Shown here: positions 38,311 through 48,630 of the stretch, piece after piece | How the letters are laid out: each line of letters begins with the position of its first letter | Numbering within the stretch: the stretch's first letter is position 1 | Notes under the pieces: model-generated | Database searches by the model: none | What the model saw: the letters and a program-made list of their open reading frames with translations, nothing else | Told to the model about the DNA's origin: nothing | Program-made: the position numbers and the translations under genes | DNA from: Yersinia frederiksenii ATCC 33641 | GTDB lineage: Bacteria > Pseudomonadota > Gammaproteobacteria > Enterobacterales > Enterobacteriaceae | NCBI RefSeq assembly: GCF_000754805.1 | Contig: NZ_KN150731.1 | Span: forward strand, 4,617,642-4,681,641 | Length of the DNA: 64,000 bases | Direction of reading: 5' to 3'

Positions 38311-39054
38311 TTACGGCGTCACTTTTACTGATTGACTGTTTTTGACCTGATTCCCAGCATCGTCAAAATAGATGTAGCTCAATGTCAGTTCACCAGTGAG
38401 TGATGTTGGCTGTTTTTCAAATTGGTATTGCCGTTCAGAGAAGGGAGACACCATCATGTCCATCTCTTGGGCGATGGTATAGTTTTGTTGTGGATGATTT
38501 TGTAGCTGAATTTGGCCGAATGAAACATGATATGGCGAAGGGTTATTAGCGACGAGGACATATTTTTTATCTTGCTTACGCAGGGAAAAACTCACTTTTT
38601 TCATCGCTTCCTCCGGTTTAGGCATAAGGCCTGCAGGGCGATAGAAAATTTTTATCTGCGTATTCATCGCCATGGCAACTTGTGCATAGGCATTGTCGTT
38701 GCGCCGTGACTTCGGCGGGATTTCATAGAGATTAAGCCAATAGACCGATTCTCGATCGGTGGGCAGGTTGTCACCTTTGTTGATAATGCGTAGTCCCTGG
38801 GCGGCTCCCGGTTGCATTTTAAATACTGCCGGTAACACCATAAAAGGCGCTTTGGCTTGATCCGGTGTGCTATCGACATCACCATCATCAACCCAGGTTT
38901 GTACGACTACCGGGTAATCATTGGTATTTGCCAGCATCAGCGTACGTTCCCTGGATTCGGGCTGATAAATCATCCGTGTTGCTCCCGTCACCAGGCCGGC
39001 GATAGCCTGTTGATGGATGCTTAACATCAGTAAAAATAAGCTAAAGTATCTCAT
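38311..39054 (-). CDS. Periplasmic fimbrial chaperone, second of the operon
   Basis: The 247-residue protein has a signal peptide (to about residue 19, ending IAG) and the PapD-like fold: GATRMIYQPESRERTL at the start, the conserved VQTWVD strand, GDNLPTDRESVYWLNLYEIP and NTQIKIFYRPAGL with the Arg/Lys anchors for the subunit carboxylate. It is the last gene of the fimbrial operon; its ATGA overlaps the adhesin stop. In Stb-type operons a second chaperone likewise closes the cluster, probably dedicated to the tip adhesin. Confidence 0.93.
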   Translation of the reverse strand: MRYFSLFLLMLSIHQQAIAGLVTGATRMIYQPESRERTLMLANTNDYPVVVQTWVDDGDVDSTPDQAKAPFMVLPAVFKMQPGAAQGLRIINKGDNLPTDRESVYWLNLYEIPPKSRRNDNAYAQVAMAMNTQIKIFYRPAGLMPKPEEAMKKVSFSLRKQDKKYVLVANNPSPYHVSFGQIQLQNHPQQNYTIAQEMDMMVSPFSERQYQFEKQPTSLTGELTLSYIYFDDAGNQVKNSQSVKVTP

Positions 39055-40385
39055 TGTATCTTCACCAGAACATAAGCTGTGGCATCAACCTTGCCCGCGG
39101 TAGGTGTGCCATTAGGTAGTTTTTTCAACGTGGCGGTGAAATTGTGTGAATAGTTGTTAAAGTCGGTGGCACTGCTGCCTGTGCTATTGGCACCCGTGAG
39201 TACCGGATACCAACCGGCACTGGCGCTGGAGGCACAGTCTTTGACACATCCCCCCCAGCCAACAAAGTTTATGGCGTTTCCGCTGCTATCACTCAAGCTG
39301 ATACCCACGCCAGTAGCAATACGGCTGTCAGTCCCATAATGGTCAGAAAGTAAGTAACTCACTCCACCTGCAGAATTAACCAGCCCTAAACCTTGAGCTT
39401 TTAAATATCCGGGTAATGATGTTTGGATGCCGAGCGCAGTTTGCCCGCTATTAACCCCCGATTCCGTACCTGACTGGCATTCGATATCGACGGTTATGTT
39501 GGCGCTACGAGTTTGATTATCAATGAGTTCACTAACAGTAATAACCGGGAAGACGACGTAGGGTGTCACATTACGAACTACGCAGGTATTTTTACGCGTT
39601 AGGGTGGAAACGGGCGAGGTATTCATGCCGAATGCCATATAGCGACCTGTTCCCCAGGTCTGGTAATTGGTCGCAGAGTCATAACCGGTTTCAGGGACTG
39701 GCATGCCGGGGCCTTTAAAAACCACATATCCATTAGGTTGGTTACAGGTATAGCTGCCGGAATAGTTATCTGCCGCAGGCCCAGAGCAGCCCCAAGTCGC
39801 AGGGCCTGGTGTGCGATCGACTGAGCCAACTTTTTTCAGTTCGGCGCGAATCTGGCTGAAATGCTTGCCTTTAATCTGAATTTTATTGCCGACGATATCG
39901 TATTTTCGCAAGGGAACTTGTTGCCAAATGCGGGTGAATTCGATACCAGAATCAATATGAATCAGTTTCAACGCAGTATATGGGAAGAACGTCTGAAAAA
40001 AATTATCGCCCATATTGGTATAGCCACCGACATTGCTGTCACCGTTAGTGGCGAAGACTTCAAATAAACTGTCTTTATCGGCCAAGTCGCACTCATAGAT
40101 AACGGCTTCAGGATCTGACCAGAAACGGGCAGGGATCAGACTAATCATGCTGGAGGCCAGAATTGAATCAACAGGCTGAATGTAATTGCTAGTTATATTG
40201 ATATTGCCAAGTTGCAATGAAGCACCATAGTTATCACCACCGATATTGGCCCCTTTCCAAACACATTGTGCATAGCTGGGTAGAGCGGCAGCGAGCAATC
40301 CGAGGGTGATACATAGCCGTAACCCTCGCCAGAATCGGGGTTTGCGACGGTATAGATTAGCGTGGTGGTGACTAATAGGATTCAT
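39051..40385 (-). CDS. Two-domain fimbrial tip adhesin
   Basis: The 444-residue protein has a basic N-terminal leader and signal peptide (cleavage after SYA, about residue 39), an N-terminal lectin-like half (about 40-280) with several cysteines (for instance WGCSGPAADN and YTCNQPNGY), and a C-terminal pilin domain with NTCVVRNVTPYVVFP and a final AYVLVKIQ donor-strand-accepting end. Length and position after the usher mark it as the tip adhesin. The receptor cannot be read from sequence. It overlaps the next chaperone by 4 bases and follows the usher by 14. Confidence 0.85.
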   Translation of the reverse strand: MNPISHHHANLYRRKPRFWRGLRLCITLGLLAAALPSYAQCVWKGANIGGDNYGASLQLGNINITSNYIQPVDSILASSMISLIPARFWSDPEAVIYECDLADKDSLFEVFATNGDSNVGGYTNMGDNFFQTFFPYTALKLIHIDSGIEFTRIWQQVPLRKYDIVGNKIQIKGKHFSQIRAELKKVGSVDRTPGPATWGCSGPAADNYSGSYTCNQPNGYVVFKGPGMPVPETGYDSATNYQTWGTGRYMAFGMNTSPVSTLTRKNTCVVRNVTPYVVFPVITVSELIDNQTRSANITVDIECQSGTESGVNSGQTALGIQTSLPGYLKAQGLGLVNSAGGVSYLLSDHYGTDSRIATGVGISLSDSSGNAINFVGWGGCVKDCASSASAGWYPVLTGANSTGSSATDFNNYSHNFTATLKKLPNGTPTAGKVDATAYVLVKIQ

Positions 40386-40399
40386 AATTTTTCTCTAGT

Positions 40400-43003
40400 T
40401 CAATGCTGGGTAACGACACACAAGGCATCGAGTCTGTATAGCTCTCTATCGTTATTAGGCTTACCTAAATCGTAATCCAAATGACAACGTTCATTGGGCG
40501 CATCCCCCCAGACCAAAAGAAGCGTCCCGCGTGTTTTTTCAGCCCGCAAATATGCCTGGCTGGCTTGGCCGACCATACCGACCTCCCGATTTTGGTGATT
40601 ATCGCCATTATCGTTATCCGCTTGGCTTTCGGATCTATAAACCATGGTGCCCATCGGTAGTTGGCCACCATCAGCCAGTTTGACGGTAATTAATAGTGGA
40701 TATCCACTAAGGGTGCGGAAGGTCACTTTCGTCGCGGAGCCAGCATAAGGGGCAATTTGCCGCTCACCATCCTGAAGTTCGGTGTTGAAATCCATGCCGT
40801 CGGGATCAAGGGTAATGGTGTTGTAGCGATAAGGAGTCAGTGTCGGCACCAAGGCATAACCATTGCTGTCAATTTTTGCCCCTTGCCCATACATCACTTT
40901 GGCACCACTGGCACCTTTGGCTTCTACCAGTGCAAAAGTATCACTCAGGTAGGGCCCTAACGTGATGCCACCACGATGAAATGCTACCGAACCACGGGCA
41001 CTGGCTGAACCTTGCCAATAACCAGGGCTGCGCGATGCACTGCCACTTAGGCTGGTGGTTGGAAGCCGTTTTTGCAGGCTGCCGCTAAAAGTATTTTCTT
41101 TCGTTTGTTCACTACGCGCAAAATCCATACTGTAGCTGGCAGACTGGTCATCGCCCATAACACCTGATAGCGAGGTCTGATAACTGGCTCCACTGACTTT
41201 GCTGTTGACTGCGCCCGCAGAGACATAAGGTGCCTGTGGGCTCCCCCCCAATGGGAAAGAAATGGACATCTGCACCACGGTTTCATTGGTGGCGAGGATC
41301 TTTGCTCCGTTTGCTGCGGGCATGCCACTGCCGGGATCGACAAAGTAAGTTTCATTTATCCCCCCGGTTTTTTGTTGTGACACTGCCAGATTGAAACTGG
41401 TGTTATGCCACAGCGTATTGGCATAACCCAGTTGTAGCTGAGTGTCACGCTTGTGATCATTGCGGTAATCTTGCGAGGAGGCGGTTAAATACAGCGAGCC
41501 ATAACTGTTGAAGTTCTGATTAAGGGATATTTCAGCCCGACTACGTTGTTTATAGGTGCCAGAGCTCCACACTTTGCCACTGTTGGCCGCCCGCATACCT
41601 AAAACATCACTTAAATCACGATAACCTTCTGTTGAATAACGATAACCCGCTACAGATAACGTGGTGTCGGTGGTTTCAAATCTGCGGCTAAACGAGGCGC
41701 GCGCCATCCAGCCATTTTGTTGTTCGTCATTGGGTAAACGAGCATCGGAATAGGTGGCATCCAGGCCCAAAGCACCAATATAGTGGGTGAATACCCCCCC
41801 CAGCATCACGGCTTGATAACCGGAGGCCAGGCGCAAACCGCTATTTGCGGTAATAGCATTGCTGATCCCACGCTGGTAGGTCAGCTCACTGAATACCTCA
41901 TGGCTCGCCAGATCACGTACCTGTCCTGCTGCAAAACTATAGCGGGAATAGCCAGGGCGTAACGATTCAGGTACTGAGGCAAAGGGCACCTGAAAAGTAC
42001 TTAAACTGCCATCTGCTTCCTGAATTTCAACCGTTAGATCGCCACCAAAATTGGTGGCAGACAGGTCATTAAACTCAAAGGGACCAGGTGACACGGTGCT
42101 TTGGTAAATTGACCGATTATTTTGATATACCGTGACTTTGGCATTGGTTCTGGCAATGCCCCGCACAATGGGAGCATAACCGCGCTGCGATTCCGGTAGC
42201 ATACGGTCATCGGTGGCCAACGCCACACCACTAAACCCTAAGCTCGAAAAAAACTGGCCTGAGCTGAATGTTTCGCCTACCGTAATTTCACTACCAATCG
42301 TCGGTAGGGCGCGTTGGCTGTACAGCCGGTTAGAGGTCCAATTCGCTCCTCGGGTGTCGTCATAGCGCAGAGAACCTTGTTGACGAAAGCGCCACATGCC
42401 GACATTGATGCCATTGTTTAAACTCAGATAACTAGAGTTGGTTGTACGTTTAATGCCATCTTTGTTATAGCCGACATGATATTGGTTTAGGTTGTAATTA
42501 CTAAAACCAATAGTTTCTCCTGCTGTGAGATTGCGCGGGTCAACATAGCCGCGCGGTACGTTTTTAACAAACAGTTGCGGGATCGACAAATCAAAACGTA
42601 ACTTGGCATAATCGAAGCGGTAATCACTGGCGGGTAACAACGTTTTAAAATCCAGACAGTTATCGTTGTGATCGACTTTTTCCAGTGCATCTTCTCTAAC
42701 ACCTGCCTGCAACATTTGTGAAACGGACAAGCAGGGAATAACCGTGTCCCCTTTGGTGATAAACATCAGTTCGACGCGATCGACAAAGGTGTTGTTCATA
42801 AAGAGATCAACGTGGTATTTACCGGCTTCATAACTGTCTTTTTTATTAAAGCGGGAGATAGAGCCCAAGCCGAGTGATGAACCACGTAATAACGCATCCT
42901 CAAACACATACTCGTCTTGATTATTCTCCTCCGCCGCTGACACGATATGGCTGACTAACAGGCCGTGCGTCAATAGACAGAGGAAACCAGGAGAAAACCT
43001 CAC
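40400..43003 (-). CDS. Outer-membrane fimbrial usher
   Basis: The 867-residue protein has a signal peptide (to about residue 23) and the usher plan: N-terminal periplasmic domain (VDLFMNNTFVDRVELMF), 24-strand barrel with plug (SDARLPESQRGYAPIVRGIA-like DDRMLPESQRGYAPIVRG, YQNNRSIYQSTVSPGPFEFNDL), and two C-terminal plate domains with closing cysteines (ERCHLDYDL...LDALCVV). It secretes and assembles the subunits. It lies 48 bases after the first chaperone gene. Order and gene types suggest a Stb-like (gamma-4) system; the clade is an inference. Confidence 0.95.
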   Translation of the reverse strand: MRFSPGFLCLLTHGLLVSHIVSAAEENNQDEYVFEDALLRGSSLGLGSISRFNKKDSYEAGKYHVDLFMNNTFVDRVELMFITKGDTVIPCLSVSQMLQAGVREDALEKVDHNDNCLDFKTLLPASDYRFDYAKLRFDLSIPQLFVKNVPRGYVDPRNLTAGETIGFSNYNLNQYHVGYNKDGIKRTTNSSYLSLNNGINVGMWRFRQQGSLRYDDTRGANWTSNRLYSQRALPTIGSEITVGETFSSGQFFSSLGFSGVALATDDRMLPESQRGYAPIVRGIARTNAKVTVYQNNRSIYQSTVSPGPFEFNDLSATNFGGDLTVEIQEADGSLSTFQVPFASVPESLRPGYSRYSFAAGQVRDLASHEVFSELTYQRGISNAITANSGLRLASGYQAVMLGGVFTHYIGALGLDATYSDARLPNDEQQNGWMARASFSRRFETTDTTLSVAGYRYSTEGYRDLSDVLGMRAANSGKVWSSGTYKQRSRAEISLNQNFNSYGSLYLTASSQDYRNDHKRDTQLQLGYANTLWHNTSFNLAVSQQKTGGINETYFVDPGSGMPAANGAKILATNETVVQMSISFPLGGSPQAPYVSAGAVNSKVSGASYQTSLSGVMGDDQSASYSMDFARSEQTKENTFSGSLQKRLPTTSLSGSASRSPGYWQGSASARGSVAFHRGGITLGPYLSDTFALVEAKGASGAKVMYGQGAKIDSNGYALVPTLTPYRYNTITLDPDGMDFNTELQDGERQIAPYAGSATKVTFRTLSGYPLLITVKLADGGQLPMGTMVYRSESQADNDNGDNHQNREVGMVGQASQAYLRAEKTRGTLLLVWGDAPNERCHLDYDLGKPNNDRELYRLDALCVVTQH

Positions 43004-43051
43004 TGGTTATCCCTGTGTCTGGGCACACTCTGGTTTATCATTGCGGTAACA

Positions 43052-43786
43052 TTACAACGAGTAATTGAAGGAGATGTTGGTGCCATAGTCATTAACCACG
43101 TTCAGCGTCAACAACTCACCTTTTTTGGCTTTAACTCCTGTGGGTAAGGCCAAGTCAGTGGTTGAGTTGGGGGCGAACATCTCGCTGGTTGCAAATGAAA
43201 TAGTCTTTCCATCACTTAACAGCTTGGCATCACGTAGGCTGATATAGTAATTAGTTGGGTTATGAATTTTGATTTTATCGCCGTTAGCACTATCCAGTGT
43301 GGCACGGACTTTTTCACCCAATGTATCGACATTTTCTTTTAATGCCGCGGGGCGATAAAAGACTTTCAGCCGGTTATTAACGATCAGAACCAGTTTGTTT
43401 TCAGATTGTGCGTCCGTTTTTTTTAATGCGGGGATCTGGAGGAAGTTGAGATAGAAAACGGATTCCCGATCTTTGGGTAAATTCTGCTCGATATATGACA
43501 AGCGCACTACCTGCCCACTTTTCGCTTCCATACGAAATATTTGTGGCGTCAATGTGAAAGGAACATCACTTTTTGATGGCGAGGACTGATTATTGCCATC
43601 ATCCATCCATAATTGAACCAGGTTAGGGTGGTCGTCTTTATTGCTCAGTTGCAGTACTTTTTCCCTGGTGCCTTCAGGATAAATGATACGAGTTCCTGTC
43701 ATGACAACACTGGCTTTCGCCCATATGGGTACGCCGCTAAGAAGCAGCAACGAGCAGGCGATAAATTTGTGGGCAGTCAGTGTCAT
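43052..43786 (-). CDS. Periplasmic fimbrial chaperone, first of the operon
   Basis: The 244-residue PapD-like chaperone has a signal peptide (to about residue 25), MTGTRIIYPEGTREKVLQLSNKDDHPNLVQLW, LPKDRESVFYLNFLQIP and LKVFYRPAAL. It ends NDYGTNISFNYSL. It probably serves the major subunit encoded 92 bases upstream. It is clearly related to the second chaperone but not a recent duplicate. Confidence 0.95.
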   Translation of the reverse strand: MTLTAHKFIACSLLLLSGVPIWAKASVVMTGTRIIYPEGTREKVLQLSNKDDHPNLVQLWMDDGNNQSSPSKSDVPFTLTPQIFRMEAKSGQVVRLSYIEQNLPKDRESVFYLNFLQIPALKKTDAQSENKLVLIVNNRLKVFYRPAALKENVDTLGEKVRATLDSANGDKIKIHNPTNYYISLRDAKLLSDGKTISFATSEMFAPNSTTDLALPTGVKAKKGELLTLNVVNDYGTNISFNYSL

Positions 43787-43878
43787 AGCGCTTACATATC
43801 CTTGGTTTTTCTGGTTGGTATCGGCTCCGTTACCGGGTGGCCAACGTATTCATGAAACTGTTTAAATTTCACGGATAG

Positions 43879-44409
43879 TCAGGGATAAGTGATCGCATAC
43901 TGAGCTGAAGCAATAACGCTCCCTGCAGTCGCGCGACCTTCTTCCGTAATATATTGTGCTGCCAGATCCTGGGATGCAGATGTCGCACCCGCGGCAAGCG
44001 TAATGCCCGGTACTGAAACACTGCCTCCAGACATGCGAATTGGCGCCCCGTTTGTATCAAGTAACTGAATGGCTACGTTTTGCGCTGTTCCTACATTGCC
44101 CAGATTACCTGCAGACGTCACATTCATCCCTTGAAAAACCGAGCTGATTTTGGTGTCTTGGATGGCAATATTGCAGCCGGTGAGATTGATGGTGAAATTG
44201 GTTTTACCGGCAACTGAATTCACTTGGTTCAGGTTGCTGGTAGAGACGGTTGGTAATAAAACAACTGGCGTGTTGGCTGTGCCATTGATATCAACCATAC
44301 AAGTCTGTTCAGCCACTTCACCCTGAAACTTGATAGTATTATTTGAGGTCGCAGCCAACACCACACCCGGTAGGGCAAGTAGTACCAGCGCTATTAGAGT
44401 TTTTCCCAT
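43879..44409 (-). CDS. Major fimbrial subunit
   Basis: The 176-residue protein has a signal peptide (to about residue 19, LPGVVLA), a pilin fold with one disulphide (TCMVDINGT near residue 36 and LTGCNIAIQ near 78), the G-A-x-A-like SVIASAQYAITYP end and the penultimate-aromatic signature (terminal YP) needed for donor-strand exchange. It is the first gene of the operon and the probable shaft subunit. Candidate control sequence lies about 210 bases upstream. Confidence 0.92.
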   Translation of the reverse strand: MGKTLIALVLLALPGVVLAATSNNTIKFQGEVAEQTCMVDINGTANTPVVLLPTVSTSNLNQVNSVAGKTNFTINLTGCNIAIQDTKISSVFQGMNVTSAGNLGNVGTAQNVAIQLLDTNGAPIRMSGGSVSVPGITLAAGATSASQDLAAQYITEEGRATAGSVIASAQYAITYP

Positions 44410-44796
44410 GTAATTCCCACTTAATTTTATGATTTATATTTTTGCAAACGAAGACCTATGGCATTCAACAAAATGAGCGATCATTAAGTCAAATATGATC
44501 ATCCGTTATTTATATTGACTATTTGGTTTCAGGACGGGGGTAGTGTAAGTGTAAATAGAGGGGGGCAGAATGAGAGGCGTCTTTATTTTGCACGTGAAAT
44601 TTCCCACAAAAGCTGTAGGAACTTATCCTAGAAAAGTGAAGTTTAATTATAAAGTCATTTTATTTCAATCTCTTAACTCATATTTAGTTAGCTAATTATA
44701 CATTAGCGGTCAGAAATAAATCTTCAGAATTAAGCGGTAACCTCGCCAGAATATTCAGATGGGCTTTTGGTGAACCGGTATTTTAATGTCTATGCT
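44410..44796. other. Upstream region of the fimbrial operon
   Basis: About 390 AT-rich bases between the fimbrial operon and the evgS-like gene, both on the minus strand. It should hold the fimbrial promoter and contains the TAGGA inverted repeat at 44616-44630. I saw no invertible-element repeats and no recombinase gene, so FimB/E-type phase switching is not supported. No strong terminator for evgS was found. Confidence 0.55.
44616..44630. promoter_or_regulatory. TAGGA-N5-TCCTA inverted repeat, candidate EvgA-like site
   Basis: TAGGAACTTATCCTA is a perfect 15-base inverted repeat. Its half-sites resemble the TTTCCTA heptad bound by BvgA, the EvgA relative of Bordetella. A related sequence lies upstream of the evgA-like gene at 49599-49614. 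It is about 207 bases before the major fimbrial subunit start. Confidence 0.45.
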
Positions 44797-47700
44797 CTAG
44801 GGGGCTATTTCCGCACGAGAGGCAATTAATTTCACTAATAATTGGTTGGTTTCAGTTAACAGTGTCAGATAATCGACGCCGTGCGCAATTGCGGCGTGCC
44901 TATTCTGTTCTTGCAGCAGAGATTCAAATTTAACGCCACTTTCCACTAATGCCTGGGCATCAATGAGTTGCACACCACCTTTAATGCGGTGTACCAAACT
45001 GGCCATCTCTCTATAAGTTTCTGCCGAAACAGTATTAGTCTCATCGGTGGTGAGGCGGGTATATAGCTGCGTCAACTTGGCAGTATCTTGTAAATTGCTT
45101 TCTAATAAGGATTGCAATAACTGCAATTCAACCTCGGCACTACCTCCTGATAGTGATTTTAGCTTATTTTTTGCGGCAATAAAGTCAGGAGATTGCTCAC
45201 TCTCTGTCGTGCTCAACGCCATTTCTCGCTGAACAGTAACCTCTTGTGGATTAATCTTGTGGTCTTCCTGGGGATGAACCACACCGACATGACGGGCGAT
45301 AATTTCCTGCCGCAGCAGTGTGGTACGCAATGTATCAATAGCCACGGGTTTAACCATACAATCATTCATCCCGGCCTCTCTGAAACGGCTGGCACTTTCT
45401 TCGCGTGCATCTGCGGTACAACCAATGATTATCATGTCTTTCATCATCGGACTATTGCGGATGTGAGCGGTTAGTTCGTATCCATTCATTAATGGCATAT
45501 TATAATCTGTGATGACAGCATCAAAACTATAGTGCTGCAATATTTGCCAGGCTTCTGCACCATTTTCCGCACTCATAACCTGCTCGATACCAATAAAAGC
45601 CAGCTGCTGTTGAAGCAACTGACGGTTAGCGGGTAGATCATCCACGACCAGAATACGTAAATTTTTCAGCTGACTAAGTTGTGTTTCATCAGCATGTATA
45701 ATGTTTGAATCTTGTGGCAAATCATCAGAAGTGGCAACCTCAAGCGGCAGAGTAATAAACAGGCTGGTACCTTTGCCGAGCTGGCTTTCTAATGTAATCT
45801 GCCCACCCATTTTATGAATCAATTGATGGCAGATCCACAACCCCAATCCTGAGCCACCGAAACGTGGTGATTTGCCCTCATTAGCCTGACTGAATGGCTG
45901 GAACAGGGTGGCTTGTGCCGCAGGAGAAATACCAATACCGGTATCAGTGATATCAATATTCATGATACCCCGTTTTTCATCCATTGGTTCCCAGGTGATA
46001 TCCACCGAAACACCGCCATGCTCGGTAAATTTTAGTGCATTGCCCAATAGATTACCCATCACCTGACGTATGCGTAACATATCGGCCATCAGCAAATCGG
46101 GAATCTGGTCATCCATCCAACTGGTGAATCTTAACCTGCGTTCGTCAGCGATGGGTTGATAAATGGTGAACATCCGCTCCATTTCCTGACGGAAATCGAC
46201 GACAGCGGGGTGAACACTTAATTGTCCCGCTTCAATTTTGGCAGAATCGATAATGTCATCAAGCAATAGCATTAAAGACTGGGCGGTCTTGGAAACCGTG
46301 ACTAGCGTATTTTTATCGACCGGTTGCTCGTTGCGAATTTCGAGCTCAAGTAAGCCCATAATGGCATACATTGGTGTACGCAGCTCATGGCTGATAGTCG
46401 CGAGGAAAGTGCTCTTGGTGCGGTTGGCACTTTCTGCTTCAACACGTGCCGCTTCCAACTCCCGTTCGACGGTTTTGCGTTGACTGATATCCAGCCAGCC
46501 ACCAAGCAGACTGCGTTCAGCATTATTTAAAGGAATAATCCACAGGAAGATATCACGCAACTCACCATTGATTTCGAGGGATAAGTCGACCATCTGTGGT
46601 TTTCTATCCAGTAATACATAGCGACAGTATTTATCTATTTCGCGATCCAGCGGACTGGTCATTGGCCAGTTGGCTTGCTCAATATTCTGATTGAGCATGT
46701 CGTTCAGTTTATCTTGATGCGCATCGGCAAAGTGGTTGTTATAAACTGCCAGTTCGCCATTTTTAGTACGAATAAATACTGCGAATGGCAATGCATTAAT
46801 GATCGACTCTTGTTGCTGTAAGCGGGTATGTAATAATTTGGCCTGACGTCGCTTGTTAAATACCAGGTAACAAAGGTATAAACCGAAGACCAATAATATC
46901 CCTGAGCTTATTTTTAACGCCAACATCAGCCATTCATTCTCTGATGATCTGTCATCAAAGCTGGCGGGGTTAGGTTTGAATGTACTCCATTCGCTAATCA
47001 GATTGTCTAACTCTTCTGGCGGAATAGACTCAATCACTTTATCAATAATGGCTTTTAATTCTGGCAGGCGCGGGCTAATGCCAAATGCCATCATCAGTGG
47101 CTCTTCACCGGCCACTGCAACAGTTTTAATATTCGGTGTAAAGTTCTGGGCAGACAGATAGTTAGCGGTCATCATATTTTTGATGACGGCATCAACTTTC
47201 CCTTGTTGCAGCCAGCGTACCAAAGTCATGGTATCGGGGGCTTCAGTAAAAGTAATTTTCTGGGCTAAAAGTGGATTGCCAATTAGCCCACTGGACGTGC
47301 TGCCTGCTTGTATACCAACTCGTTTTCCTGCCAGATCGGCCACATTATTAATATCAACGCGATCTTCGCGAGTCATTATGCCCCACAAGGATTGGGCGAC
47401 AGGGGAAGAATAAAGATTATTACCGTACTGGCCATTACGTACCGCTACTATCGGCAGCATATCTATTTTCCCGGCGATAAAGTTACGCACGGATTCACCC
47501 GTATCTCTGGTATAAATCGGTTTAAATTTAATGCCGGTTCGACGTGAAATAATATCGATAAGATCGACGGAGAAACCCGCCATCTCACCTGTTTGGCGAT
47601 CACGGAAAATCAATGGTGCTAAATCAAGTGGGGCAACATAGCTGACCTCTGGATGACTCTGAATCCAGCTTACCTCTTGTTCTGTAAGCAGCAATTTGGC

Positions 47701-48630
47701 ATCAATATTATAATGGTGTTTGCTACCAAACCAACGCTGTTGAATATCGCCGGTTGCGCGGGTAGGTAATAACTCTAGAATCTGATTAATGTAATCAATT
47801 AGTTTTTGATTTTTTGCTAATGCCAGGAATGTATAGGGCGCTGGGTGATAAGGAGCAAAATTGCGAATTTGCAGTGTCAGTAGCTGCAACTGATCAATTA
47901 AATAGTTGGCTGAGGTGGCATTAGCCACAAATACATCGGCATTACCATAGGCGACAGCCAGTAATCCTTGTAATTGGTTAGGGTAAGCAACAATTTTATC
48001 GGCATGATAATTAAATAAAAACTCAGGGGAGAGTGGCTCATTATTAACGATGGCCACGGTTTCTGGATGTGTACGTTTAGTTGGGTCCCAATTTTTGGTG
48101 CGTACTTCGACATGCCGGTTAGTGAAGAAAGCATGGGAAGTAATCAATCCCGGTTGCGCAGGCATTGGTGTACCCGCCATTAAATCAATCTGACCATTTT
48201 CTAATGCATTTAATACCAAGCCATAATCACAATAACCAAACATTTGGAACGAAATTTGGCTGGCATCACTAATGATTTTCAAGTAATCCGCCACGATCCC
48301 TTCAATGGAATTATCATCGCGGTTGACTACAAAAGGGGTATTAGCATCAATAACCACACCCACTTTCACGGTTCGTCTGCTTGACTGGCGAGTGTCAGTG
48401 GATGGGGTAAGTAATAAGTCTTCACTGTAACTATTTGCAATGCTGTGTAACGTTAACGGCTGGCCTGTATCACATCCCTGACGACCTGTTACCAAGGCAG
48501 CATTAAGCTGTCCGCTAAGTAATAGCAAACAGCACAGTAGAATGCGTAAAGAAAACCAACTACGTAAAGATAACCCAGTACGCCATAAATCAGATTTGGC
48601 TGAACTACACCAAATTATGGGTATGCGCAT
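44797..48630 (-). CDS. evgS: EvgS/BvgS-like unorthodox sensor kinase
   Basis: The 1277-residue protein has a signal segment, two tandem periplasmic solute-binding-like (Venus flytrap) domains (about 75-310 and 315-550), one membrane helix (about 560-585), a PAS domain (about 605-700), HisKA with His in ISHELRTPMYAIMG (near 747), HATPase with DTGIGIS and GGSGLGLWI, a receiver with Asp in VITDYNMPLMNGY (near 1041), and an HPt domain with His in LVHRIKGGVQL (near 1212). This is the full four-step relay. The ATG at 48630 overlaps the regulator stop by 26 bases; a TTG at 48645 is possible. Signal unknown. Confidence 0.92.
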   Translation of the reverse strand: MRIPIIWCSSAKSDLWRTGLSLRSWFSLRILLCCLLLLSGQLNAALVTGRQGCDTGQPLTLHSIANSYSEDLLLTPSTDTRQSSRRTVKVGVVIDANTPFVVNRDDNSIEGIVADYLKIISDASQISFQMFGYCDYGLVLNALENGQIDLMAGTPMPAQPGLITSHAFFTNRHVEVRTKNWDPTKRTHPETVAIVNNEPLSPEFLFNYHADKIVAYPNQLQGLLAVAYGNADVFVANATSANYLIDQLQLLTLQIRNFAPYHPAPYTFLALAKNQKLIDYINQILELLPTRATGDIQQRWFGSKHHYNIDAKLLLTEQEVSWIQSHPEVSYVAPLDLAPLIFRDRQTGEMAGFSVDLIDIISRRTGIKFKPIYTRDTGESVRNFIAGKIDMLPIVAVRNGQYGNNLYSSPVAQSLWGIMTREDRVDINNVADLAGKRVGIQAGSTSSGLIGNPLLAQKITFTEAPDTMTLVRWLQQGKVDAVIKNMMTANYLSAQNFTPNIKTVAVAGEEPLMMAFGISPRLPELKAIIDKVIESIPPEELDNLISEWSTFKPNPASFDDRSSENEWLMLALKISSGILLVFGLYLCYLVFNKRRQAKLLHTRLQQQESIINALPFAVFIRTKNGELAVYNNHFADAHQDKLNDMLNQNIEQANWPMTSPLDREIDKYCRYVLLDRKPQMVDLSLEINGELRDIFLWIIPLNNAERSLLGGWLDISQRKTVERELEAARVEAESANRTKSTFLATISHELRTPMYAIMGLLELEIRNEQPVDKNTLVTVSKTAQSLMLLLDDIIDSAKIEAGQLSVHPAVVDFRQEMERMFTIYQPIADERRLRFTSWMDDQIPDLLMADMLRIRQVMGNLLGNALKFTEHGGVSVDITWEPMDEKRGIMNIDITDTGIGISPAAQATLFQPFSQANEGKSPRFGGSGLGLWICHQLIHKMGGQITLESQLGKGTSLFITLPLEVATSDDLPQDSNIIHADETQLSQLKNLRILVVDDLPANRQLLQQQLAFIGIEQVMSAENGAEAWQILQHYSFDAVITDYNMPLMNGYELTAHIRNSPMMKDMIIIGCTADAREESASRFREAGMNDCMVKPVAIDTLRTTLLRQEIIARHVGVVHPQEDHKINPQEVTVQREMALSTTESEQSPDFIAAKNKLKSLSGGSAEVELQLLQSLLESNLQDTAKLTQLYTRLTTDETNTVSAETYREMASLVHRIKGGVQLIDAQALVESGVKFESLLQEQNRHAAIAHGVDYLTLLTETNQLLVKLIASRAEIAP

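Noticed and set aside
44410..44796. Possible phase-variable invertible element before the fimbrial operon
   Set aside because: No inverted repeats flanking a promoter-sized segment and no tyrosine recombinase gene in the window.
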